A stretch of 49,297 nt of DNA, from NCBI RefSeq assembly GCF_000473065.1, contig NZ_AXAZ01000064.1:201-49497 (forward strand), written 5' to 3'. Positions 11,101 to 16,981 of this stretch are shown here, in pieces. Origin of the DNA: Bradyrhizobium sp. WSM1743. Its GTDB lineage: Bacteria; Pseudomonadota; Alphaproteobacteria; Rhizobiales; Xanthobacteraceae. The notes under the pieces were generated by a model that made no database searches, was not told the origin of the DNA, and saw only the letters and a program-made list of their open reading frames with translations. Position 1 is the stretch's first letter; every line of letters begins with the position of its first letter. The position numbers and the translations under genes were made by a program.

Positions 11101-11574
11101 CACAGAAGAAGTCTGGCCCTGGCGCAGCGCCGCCGCTATCGCTACGAATTGCGTGGCGCCTTTGCTGCTCGCCTGCAATAGGCCCAGCGACGCCTTGTCT
11201 CGGCCAATCACCAGAGCGCAGCGGCTCTGCTCGATCATGAATGATGTACGGAAAGCCGGTAACGATGGATCGAGCGGTAGGTACGTTGATCCAGCTTTCA
11301 ATATTGCGACGACCGCCGTCGCCCAGTCGAGGTCCCGCTGCCCCCAATAGCCGACAACCGCCCGTTGAGCGCCCTGCTCTCGTAAGGTCCTTGCAAGGGC
11401 ATCCGATCTGAATCGTAGCGCCTCATATGTGAGTTCGTCTGCGCCGTGCCTCAGCGCAACCCTCTCCGGATCCGATCTTGCAAGTCGATCGATCGCCGTG
11501 ATCACGTTGACCGGTTGACGTTCCACAGACTGATTTTTGCCTGATTGATTTTCCGTAGGCACGCGCCCCGCCAT
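5116..11574 (-). CDS. two-module nonribosomal peptide synthetase with atypical condensation domains
   Basis: A 2152-residue cytoplasmic enzyme. Domains in order: adenylation A1 (about 20-550; FTSGSTGQPKG near 175, YGPTE near 318, GKVDF near 529); carrier PCP1 (LGGDSLR near 585); condensation C1 (about 640-1080); A2 (about 1110-1600; YTSSSTGRAKG near 1240, FYGATE near 1381, SGKIDR near 1578); PCP2 (IGGDSLL near 1631); and a terminal condensation/epimerization-like domain (about 1660-2150; HHFVADG near 1816). There is no thioesterase or reductase. A1 keeps the Asp that binds the substrate amine (CFDISLW); A2 has LVASAW there. C1 has AHEIILDAWS where HHxxxDG is expected. The last domain looks E-like (GIGFRALKFL, RIGVNYRARL) but has TSTRGRL in place of the EGHGRE motif. 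It lies upstream of the MATE exporter. The predicted product is a two-residue or unusual acyl-aminoacyl compound; its identity is unknown. Confidence 0.92.
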   Translation of the reverse strand: MAGRVPTENQSGKNQSVERQPVNVITAIDRLARSDPERVALRHGADELTYEALRFRSDALARTLREQGAQRAVVGYWGQRDLDWATAVVAILKAGSTYLPLDPSLPAFRTSFMIEQSRCALVIGRDKASLGLLQASSKGATQFVAIAAALRQGQTSSVAPPPSEDGLAYILFTSGSTGQPKGAMIERGALNNHLAAKIDALSLTRTDCVAQTASHCFDISLWQLLAGLCVGASSAIIDDATLRSPLSLLQAIQGSGASVIQFVPSILAVFVEYLQSLAPAERALDGLRIISTVGEPLTPGLARAWLGLYPRVPILNHYGPTECADGVTHHLVSVPPALAELYVPIGRPIYNVKVYVADGLRLCKVGEVGEICVSGVGVAAGYANDDVRTKDVFGPNPFSNDPSFRRLYRTGDLGRVRSDGLLECLGRRDRQVKIRGHRIELGEIEARLSAHPLVHGAAAVASVCAGVKLTARDIAGSEAQAESRRLVAYVSAPAELAESDLQNFLAEALPSYMLPERIIHVSSIPLTRNGKVDFAALPDPGSVRPLLSTPFEEPQSDLEVRLRQIWSGILRIENIGVNDQFISLGGDSLRAMLILGQLQTLLGVKADFRRVLNGTIRSLAASIETRAELNPCTALTCQKRSRSPLTHLQEHLWFLAQLDPSARNYIIQGGLRIKGAINLARFNRAWTEVIHSHQALSARFIDEDGPVQCFDAPPCTSLELIDLSHLTSSEAEELIAQFRRTELKDNFDLGQGHLFRARMVRLGPDNHLILITAHEIILDAWSISILLRDLQRRYLDATAPWAESRASLSAYAAWEKQHVSPEALENQRHYWRRQIGDDPPVLSLGKVRPQTNSYRGGSHPVLLGSDLSSRVREFARRNGCTTSTTLLSCFQLLLRMYSGQDDIVVGMPHAVRDQPGSADIIGFFLNMLPIRAAIDAGQSFAAHATRVQGLVSDAIANSAYPFGWMVRDTRLCREPGRSPIFQVMFNMYSEAAEPVGRDELALTFREYDTGYVKFDLTLYAQDQGDEIALQLAYAEDIFSSDLVVRMANNLRCLIAACVDKPLAPLEELSCLSASDVTLLNSLAGARQPYESECLLVEAFEQISVSNHSKAAYFGEFGEVTFGQLRERVAAIRSFLRDLDVGVGDMVAMLVDRSPDVAAVMLAARALHSIVVPIPPDYPPDRIQHILRDSQAKVLVHANATETGFDIPSICLLTLDRCRALTDNFESSDSASDHQIANLIYTSSSTGRAKGVLIPESAILNRLNWMWRRFPFDGTDVMVVQKSASLVASAWEYFGGLLRGVPTLILTHGQVLDPDLLLCSLAKHRVTRFFASPPLLSGLIGSQERRPQKTALRLVTSSAEPMPSSLPARWRGSFPGVPLWNFYGATECASNAAVHETSDADDNSALVPLGRPIDNVKLYVLDARLKRVPVGAPGELCIAGRCLSAGYWRDQDRTDRCFVPNPYDGGQYDVLYRSGDIARISTSGLLEICGRSDNQIKVRGFRIEPEEVEVALESHPAIAKAAVFAEGIDENRRLTASVVPARENLSTGEILAHLRNRLPSPMVPTAFRFVDSVPLTTSGKIDRARLSSVPYRDIETSRSAEPRTWNERVLARIWEDLLGAKGVGIDSSFFDIGGDSLLSVRCVTLARKAGLNLTVNQLYRTPTIRELAAGEAEAAPHNVASADGFLPVPPIISFWNSLLGFDEHFNIGDLFFLRGGILNIKILDRALAHVIERHEGLRLRVARTQDGLRLGVRPCPAEHIVEEIDLVRMTGPDQRRTIESVSAKRQHIFRFDGHTPLVHVAAFRTSEGGDYYLLVLMHHFVADGMGYRLFLEALEGAYQALAAGHDVEGPETVQGLSPWLKRLERYANSEAPDELKYWEDIDYDLFNLRVSDAPSRGTSVAEGSARELHDASVGGRREDAGGRSLRLDQAKYHLEIDGEATAGLLSIGARSAHCQDFDVFLAALSGAFGAVFGNYSLWIDSLTSTRGRLFDDFDSSQIIGLISEFVPLSLNVTGRESLSDRARLIYRQRNALPRGGIGFRALKFLNRDPALRRRLDRLPLPRIGVNYRARLQRHFPRRFLDTDPSPLWIGEHMHQAAAIHVFWFDVGYQSGNLQIDATYDPSVVDYEVTRHLCTILQQELLQTIDEFVALRTL

Positions 11575-11759
11575 TCGTCGCTTCTGCGGTGTTCAAATCC
11601 AAGCGCCAACGCTCCTGATCGAGGTGTGCATTGCGTAGCCACCCTGATTCCGCCGGTCATAACGGTTGGTCCGTATCTTGGCTTCTCGTTCTTTCATTCA
11701 CTTCTGTTTCCCCGATCATCGGCAGAGGAACGCGGGCGGACCGTAGGACCCCGAATTCG

Positions 11760-12165
11760 ATTTGGCACCTACCGATTCTTGTAGCGTGGTCGAAGCCGAG
11801 CTCGCTCACGCCACGAGATCGGCCCCGCTCTCGCCGCCTTCCGCTACGGCGTGCGCGCCGTAGCCCTGCGCCAGTTCGACGGCGTGACGGCACATCGTGC
11901 GTGTCAGCCGATCATTGCCTCGGCAGGACGAATTGCCGGTCAGCTTTCAGCTTGATGAAGGGAATCCTGTCCGGTCCCATCCTCCGGCCAGTTGGCGCCG
12001 AGATTGTCGATCGACAGGCCGATATTGTGGAAAGTCATCTCGCGAGCGATCTCGGCGAGAAAATCGAGGTCGTGAATCGGCTCATCGCTACTCCGATTCG
12101 CAGCGTCGTCAGAGATACTGCCGAGTTGATATTTATCCTGCTCGCATTCGCCGCCGCGATCGCCG
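11760..12165 (-). pseudogene. EAL-domain (cyclic-di-GMP phosphodiesterase-like) fragment
   Basis: On the minus strand a decayed EAL domain can be read: DEPIHDLDFLAEIAREMTFH, then IGLSIDNLGANWP, FIKLKADRQFV, HAVELAQGYGAHAVAEGGES and ELGFDHA. These match the order of EAL motifs (DDFG-like loop, K-x-DR-FV, AEGVE, LGFD-x-QG). The frame changes at about 11985, after DRQFV near 11920, and before ELGFDHA near 11815. The N-terminal EAL signature and the C-terminus are missing. The fragment lies just upstream of the NRPS start and is not functional. Confidence 0.65.
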
Positions 12166-12310
12166 TTGGTACCGAAAAGTACCTACCTGCAGTGTTTGGA
12201 ACGCATTCGCAGTATCCCGACACTTGGCTGATCAATGGGCTTGTCCAGGTGTCTGAGATCCGCCAGCTATCGCTGGAGTTGTGACGCGGAATTCCGAAAG
12301 AGCAACGCGC

Positions 12311-12526
12311 ATGTCTCAATCAGAAGCCTTGACGGCGCTGTTTCGCAGGTTTGAGCATGCGTCGAAGCGTGGTGACTTCCTCAAGCCGAAAAAACGAGCG
12401 GAGGCCGACTGGCGGGCCTTTGCGGAATCACTAGGAGCGGAGTTCTTCGAGGAGGTCCGGCAATCTCAGAAGGCTCCCACTCTCATGCATGAGCCACCAC
12501 GACGCTTGATGGCCGACCTGACCTAG
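12311..12526 (+). CDS. small hypothetical protein
   Basis: A 71-residue, charged, probably helical protein starting MSQSEALTALFRRFEHASKR and ending PPRRLMADLT. The ATG at 12311 is preferred over a possible start at 12281 because the protein-like composition begins there. It has no signal peptide, membrane segment or recognised domain. The gene stands alone among gene fragments, so it may itself be a relic. Confidence 0.4.
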   Translation: MSQSEALTALFRRFEHASKRGDFLKPKKRAEADWRAFAESLGAEFFEEVRQSQKAPTLMHEPPRRLMADLT

Positions 12527-12529
12527 AGC

Positions 12530-12830
12530 CCGACGTCCCGGATCCGATTAAGAATGTCGTGGATTTGTTCGAGCGTGGCGTTTGCCAAATTCGCAACAAC
12601 CTCTTCCATGGTGAGAAATACATCGGGTAACCGGACACGCAGAGCCGAGACGAAGCTCCCGTGTCCGAATGTCTTTGGATACTTCGACTTGCCTCCGAAA
12701 AGGTGCCGAAACTGAAGCTTTAGGCGCCGCTCAAGCCGTTGTCAGAGGTGGCTCGTGCTTTCCGCCCCGCCCATTCAGTTTAGACTGCAAAGCCTCGGCT
12801 ACCGTAGTCTGCGGCGAAAGAGCAAAGACG
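12530..12830 (-). pseudogene. C-terminal fragment of an unrecognised protein
   Basis: The minus strand encodes a protein-like tail ending at the stop near 12525. It contains KLQFRHLFGGKSKYPKTFGH, then SFVSALRVRLPDVFLTMEEV and ATLEQIHDILNRIRDVGL. Upstream, a stop interrupts this frame, and ALQSKLNGRGGKHEPPL continues it in another frame. I do not recognise the family. The context of neighbouring relics suggests gene decay. Confidence 0.35.
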
Positions 12831-12902
12831 GGCTTGCTCACGCCGCTCCCGATAACGTCGTCCGCCAAGCGCCATCATTGAAGTAGATCTTAGTCCTCGA
12901 CA

Positions 12903-13640
12903 TCACTCATCGACAAGCCGCCGGGATGCATAGGTATATTCTAAAGAGATCCGCGTGCCTGTTCAATGAGGTTGGCGGCGACGCTATGCCCCCCGTCGGT
13001 ATTCTCATAGTAGAGGTACGGTTGGCCCAACGCAGCGAGACTCGTCGCTGCCTTGCGGCCATGCGCTGGATGCACGCGATCGTCCTTGGTGGACGTGAGA
13101 ATGAAGGGGGCCGGGTAGGTCTTGCCTGGCACCAACGTCTGATAGGGCGAGTAGCCCTCGAGCCACTTGCGCTGTTCGGGAATGGTGGGATCGCCATACT
13201 CGCCGATCCAGGAGGCTCCCGCGCCCAGCTTCGTGAACCGAACCATGTCCAACAGCGGAACCTGTAAGATGGCGGCATTGAAGAGCTCGGGTCGTTGGGT
13301 GATTGCGGTCCCTACCAGGAGGCCTCCTTGGCTACCGCCGACTACGCCCATCCGGCGGGGAGAAGTGATTTTGCGCCGGATCAAGTCTTCCGCGACGGCG
13401 ATAAAATCATCCCATGTGCGCTGCTTCGTTGCTCCTTGGGCAGTCTGGTGCCATTGGGGCCCGAACTCACCCCCGCCGCGCAGGTTCGCGACAACATACG
13501 CGTTGCCCCGCTCGAGCCAGAGTCGTCCGGTGAGGCCTACGTAAGAGGGGATGAGCGGAATCTGAAACCCACCATACTCGATGTGATTTGCGGTCTGTTG
13601 GCTCGGAGAGACTTGAGGCGATTGGCGTTGAGCAACGCCT
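12903..13640 (-). pseudogene. prolyl oligopeptidase (S9) C-terminal catalytic fragment, frameshifted
   Basis: The alpha/beta-hydrolase half of a prolyl oligopeptidase is readable: YGGFQIPLIPSYVGLTGRLW, LRGGGEFGPQWHQ, the nucleophile elbow GVVGGSQGGLL, the acid region TSTKDDRVHP and the His region TDGGHS. So the Ser-Asp-His triad is present. The beta-propeller half is missing, and the region upstream of about 13640 is scrambled. Near 12950 the frame breaks; the true C-terminus (ISLEYTYASRRLVDE) continues in another frame to a stop at 12903-12905. The gene is therefore truncated and frameshifted. Similar enzymes cleave proline-containing peptides. Confidence 0.75.
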
Positions 13641-14889
13641 TTGTCCGCCAGCCAAACGCGTAACCTGCGGCAGGTTCGGCGGCCGAGCCCGTATGGAAGG
13701 CGCTCGACGCCACGATTCCTAAATTCCGCAGCGGGATCTCTCCTGAGCAACCGTGACCGCGGCGAGCCCCAACACCACGTCGCCGGTGAATCCGAAATGG
13801 AGACGATAGAGCCACCAGATTGCGCAGCACCGGTCGAGATCGCACATGGCCAGCGCGCGCCTTATTGCTACGGCCATCCGCGCCATCGGCTTCATTCCTC
13901 GTATCATTTGGAAACCTCGACGTCTCGGGGCCAGCGTTCTCCATTTCGTGTTTTGATCGGTGATGGTTCGCTGTGCGCGTGCAGCCGCAATGGACCGGCA
14001 ACTAAGATTTATGTTCGTCATGCGCTCTTTTCCGCGTTTCCAAGCTGGCTGCACACGCCTATGTGCATGCGATCTACCGCGAGCCTACGGTGGAGGTGCT
14101 GCTTGCAAAACGCCCAGATCTGGTAGGGCCGATTGACAGGACTCGCATCCGATAATTACGTTCGTGCAATCCCACTGCTACGCAAAGCGACTACGCCACT
14201 TGCGACGGTCGGTTGCGGCTACGCGACCTTTGCTGGCACCTCAAGAATACCTCCGCGTCCGAAGACTATGTGGGCTCGCAACGGCAAAGACTACGCGGCT
14301 TCGAGTGCCCTCCACGTTCATCGGTTTCGCTGCCCAATTTGCGCGAAACCCAGCCGACACGGAGCGCTGGTTTGGTGGCCAAGTCCCGTCTGAGCGCGCA
14401 GGCAAGTCTCCGCCTCGCTGAACAGCACCTCGGGCAGTTCGCCCGCCGCAGCACACCATCGTGCAACACTTGTTGGGATCGATAAGACGCAAAGCAGCCG
14501 AGACGATCATCCCGCGCACATAAAGGTGCGAAGCTGGTCGTGTGCAATGGGCATTCCACGACGTCCTCCAGTCCTCCGATCCTGCATGCTATGGTGCAAC
14601 CTCGGACTGGCCGACAGCCGGAGCTACATCGCTCAAGCGAAAGTAACATCCTCAAGGTGAGGCATAAGGGGGGTAATATTGCAGCCCGCATGACGGGTCC
14701 GGCACGACCCAGACGAAATGGCCAGGATGACGGTGCATCTCGTGGGCCGCCAGCGGGCCGCGATCATCCGTACCCACTGGCGGCGCGAGCAATCCACTGT
14801 TAATCGGTGAGTTGTCTATCCAGGTAAGGACAACCGAACTGACCGCAAGGCTCCAGTCCGGCGCGATCGCTTCACCAACTAGTTGCGTC
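13641..14889. other. gene-poor decayed region
   Basis: About 1.25 kb without a gene I can support. Overlapping open frames on both strands lack family motifs and plausible starts. A short plus-strand run near 14040-14130 (HAYVHAIYREPTVEVLLAKR) looks protein-like but has no frame around it. The only structure found is the first copy of a long direct repeat at about 14485-14685. Confidence 0.5.
14485..14685 (+). repeat. long diverged direct repeat, copy 1
   Basis: This stretch aligns by eye with 15987-16198. Shared blocks include GACGCAAAGCAGCCGAG, CGATCATCCCGCG, GGGCATTC-CGACGTCC, GGAGCTACATCG-TCAAGCG and a final ATCCTCA-G-GAGGCA. Copy 1 is shorter by an internal deletion. The two copies have the same orientation and flank the effector-like gene. 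Confidence 0.65.
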
Positions 14890-15465
14890 TCATACCCGCG
14901 TAAGCTTCACGAACCCTCCTTCGGCTAATTTGGCTTCGTAGGCTCGTCCGTTAAGCTGGATCGTTGTGGGGTTATTAGCGGTCGGCATGAAACCTTCTTC
15001 GCGCAGCTTGTCCATTAGGGCAGGTGTGGCCCATTGCTCTGGTAGCGGCGTTCCGAAGCGCCGGTTCTCCGTGAAGAAAGCTCCGAAGTCCGGTACCCCC
15101 GCCCGGCCGGCCCCAACCACTTGGTCCTCCGCAGGATTATGAACAAGAAGAACGCGATTGGACTCATCCAAACCGGCCGTGTAGCGGCGACCTCGGATTT
15201 CATAGGTCATCGTCGGCTGGTCCGAGTCCGGCAAGAGACCCCGGTGGAACAGCCTCTCGACCATCACGTCAGGGGCGATTTGCGAACCGTGTGAAAATCT
15301 CTGGGGAACGGCGAACGAGACATCTACCGCTTCCTCAGGTGCGGCAGATGATGATGGTCCCGCTTCATTCATGATCTGACTGAACAAATCATGATCTTCC
15401 TGTGTCCAGACGTGCGCCGTTGGTGATTCTGGTGAACGGACATTATCAATCGTGTTCGGATCCAT
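14890..15465 (-). CDS. candidate type III secretion effector (Nop-like), 191 aa
   Basis: A soluble protein starting MDPNTIDNVRSPESPTAHVW. The first 50 residues are rich in Ser, Pro, Asn and Thr (NEAGPSSSAAPEEA), which is typical of a type III secretion signal. The rest holds two similar segments, one with YEIRGRRYTAGLDESNRVLL and one with IQLNGRAYEAKLAEGGFVKL. This suggests an internal duplication of a small beta-rich module, each preceded by a short helical stretch (VMVERLFHRGLLP and ALMDKLREEGFMP). A tts-box lies about 120-155 bp upstream in the correct orientation, which is the main reason for the call. No enzymatic motif is recognised. The gene stands alone between two long direct repeats. 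Confidence 0.65.
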   Translation of the reverse strand: MDPNTIDNVRSPESPTAHVWTQEDHDLFSQIMNEAGPSSSAAPEEAVDVSFAVPQRFSHGSQIAPDVMVERLFHRGLLPDSDQPTMTYEIRGRRYTAGLDESNRVLLVHNPAEDQVVGAGRAGVPDFGAFFTENRRFGTPLPEQWATPALMDKLREEGFMPTANNPTTIQLNGRAYEAKLAEGGFVKLTRV

Positions 15466-15587
15466 AAAGATCCCCTTTCTATTATGAGAACAAAGGCCTC
15501 TTGAAGATCTCCCCCAGGGAGTGAGCTGAAGTTCGTCACGAATTCAGACATGGGCGGCTTCATCATCGAGAGGCCAAGTTCGAGTGT

Positions 15588-15620
15588 TAAAGAGGCTAGC
15601 TTTCGAGAAGCTGACAAAGG
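15588..15620 (-). promoter_or_regulatory. tts-box (TtsI-binding promoter element)
   Basis: Read on the minus strand the sequence contains GTCAGCTTCTCGAAAGCTAG, which matches the core of the rhizobial tts-box (GTCAGCTT-N-TCGAAAGCT). TtsI binds such boxes to activate type III secretion genes and effectors after flavonoid induction. The box ends about 125 bp before the ATG of the effector-like gene and points toward it. Confidence 0.82.
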
Positions 15621-15986
15621 GCGAACAAGGGAGACAAACCGGCGCCCGCATCTGCCACATCTGATGCGATCATCTCCGAGCAAAGTCTCATTCCGCCTGA
15701 CCGCGCAGTCGATGCGCAGGTCTCCGTCGTGCGCCGCATTCACCTGGCGGTAAAGCTGGTTAGGAGGTCCAGGCGATGCGGACCGCGGCCAGACCCAGTC
15801 TCGCACCGAACATGTGTATTTTGATCTCTGCTCGCGACCAGTCGTTCTTGCTTACACTTTGAGCCTATGCTCGGACCGCTAACCATAGCCCCGCCAGCGC
15901 GAAAACAGACGAGAGCGCGAGCTACGTGAGAGTCCGGCAAGCTCGGAGCGAACTGTTCACTTATTTAGATGAAGAACGAAACCGCT

Positions 15987-16198
15987 CAGACGCAAAGCAG
16001 CCGAGCCGATCATCCCGCGTACGGCTAAAGGTGCGGCCGTGCCGGCGATCCCGAGACTGCGGCTGCCACTGCGTGTAACGGGCATTCGCGACGTCCCCAG
16101 TGCCTCCGGTCGCGCGCCATGATGCAACCTCCGACTGACAACCGGAGCTACATCGGTCAAGCGGAATGATAAATCCTCAGGCGAGGCAATACGAACGG
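15987..16198 (+). repeat. long diverged direct repeat, copy 2
   Basis: This is the second copy of the repeat at 14485-14685, in the same orientation. It contains an additional internal stretch around 16040-16070. It lies between the tts-box and the RiPP promoter region. A minus-strand reading of both copies shares a short peptide (RGMI-SAALRL), so the repeat may derive from an old mobile gene; the family is not recognised. Confidence 0.65.
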
Positions 16199-16307
16199 CC
16201 AACTTTGTCCCGGCTGCAATTGACGCTCACGTGATGCAGATGGCGCTCGTGTCAGGGCGCGCTTAGAGGAAGCGGACATTTCAGTGGCGACTTCGACACT
16301 GAGCGCT

Positions 16308-16341
16308 TGTTAGGTTCGAGACCAATGTCGGCAAGTTGACG
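16308..16341 (+). promoter_or_regulatory. two NifA-UAS-like half-matched sites
   Basis: TGT-N10-ACC occurs at 16308-16323 and TGT-N10-ACG at 16326-16341. The NifA activator consensus is TGT-N10-ACA, so each site misses the last base. They lie roughly 60-75 bp upstream of a sigma-54-type promoter. The match is weak and could be chance. Confidence 0.25.
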
Positions 16342-16381
16342 ATACGCACGGTCAGACAAAGCGCAAAAGCAGCAATTTCAG

Positions 16382-16400
16382 TTTGGTATGCGGATTGCTT
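16382..16400 (+). promoter_or_regulatory. sigma-54 (RpoN) -24/-12 promoter candidate
   Basis: TTTGGTATGCGGATTGCTT keeps the invariant GG-N10-GC spacing (GG at 16385-16386, GC at 16397-16398) and the TTGCT form of the -12 element. The -24 element is TGGTATG rather than TGGCACG. A transcript starting near 16410 would have a leader of about 60 nt before the precursor ATG at 16469. Confidence 0.55.
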
Positions 16401-16468
16401 CCTTACGGCGTCATCACCGATCGCTTCCAAGGCGACGGATAGGTAGCAACATTTAGCAGAGGCCGGCT

Positions 16469-16843
16469 ATGTCGCAGGCTGAGGTAGAACGGTTTGTCAA
16501 GAATCTAGCGAAAGAGGGTAGCCTGCTCGAAAACCTTAAACAGAGTGCTACAGGCCTGGCACCGATTGTAGCTGTCGGAAAGAGCCACGGCTACGATTTC
16601 ACGCTTGACGAGATTAGGAGCTGCATCCGAGCGCCAGGCCGACACGCGTTGATGCAGCTCGACGCGATTGTCGGCGGCAAGCAGGATTTGAGTGGTGCGG
16701 GCTCGAGCAGGATTGTGCATACCACTGCGTTGGCTGGTTCCACGTCTAAGGCACCCACGAGCGCCGTGCAAGCTGCGGAAGCGGGCCGTGACCTAGTTGC
16801 TATCGTTTTACTTGTTGTAGTTGTTGTCGCGGTCGTGGCGTGA
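16469..16843 (+). CDS. Nif11-type RiPP precursor with valine-rich C-terminal tail
   Basis: A 124-residue peptide. Residues 1-70 look like a Nif11 leader: MSQAEVERFVKNLAKEGSLL, then a short helix and the KSHGYDFTLDEI motif, ending LDAIVGG at about 64-70, a double-glycine type cleavage site. The putative core (71-124) starts KQDLSGAGSS, passes a Ser/Thr/Ala-rich stretch, and ends in RDLVAIVLLVVVVVAVVA, which is almost only Val, Ile, Leu and Ala. Hydrophobic, Val/Ile-rich cores are known for proteusin-type substrates of PoyD-like epimerases, and such an enzyme is encoded 138 bp downstream. The leader calls are by motif; the cleavage site is inferred. A simple membrane-inserting peptide is an alternative reading of the tail. 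Confidence 0.85.
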   Translation: MSQAEVERFVKNLAKEGSLLENLKQSATGLAPIVAVGKSHGYDFTLDEIRSCIRAPGRHALMQLDAIVGGKQDLSGAGSSRIVHTTALAGSTSKAPTSAVQAAEAGRDLVAIVLLVVVVVAVVA

Positions 16844-16981
16844 CATGTTTTTAGCTCTGATCCCAATGGCTCGTCCTCAAGGAGACCATCCGGTCCCAAG
16901 AGAACTGAAAGCACGCCTCGTCAGGAGTGAGATCATTGCTTTCAGGCCTATAGATGCGGCTTCAGGGCTCACCCGTACGGT

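Noticed and set aside
11936..11956. A second tts-box-like GTCAGCTTTCAGCTT
   Set aside because: It lacks the TCGAAAGCT half and lies within the EAL fragment coding sequence.
11631..12284. A 217-residue plus-strand open frame
   Set aside because: The minus strand of the same stretch reads as EAL-domain motifs, so this is a shadow.
16469..16843. Reading the valine-rich peptide as an ordinary membrane protein or class II bacteriocin
   Set aside because: The Nif11-like leader with a terminal GG and the adjacent radical SAM epimerase fit a RiPP better, although membrane insertion of the mature peptide remains possible.
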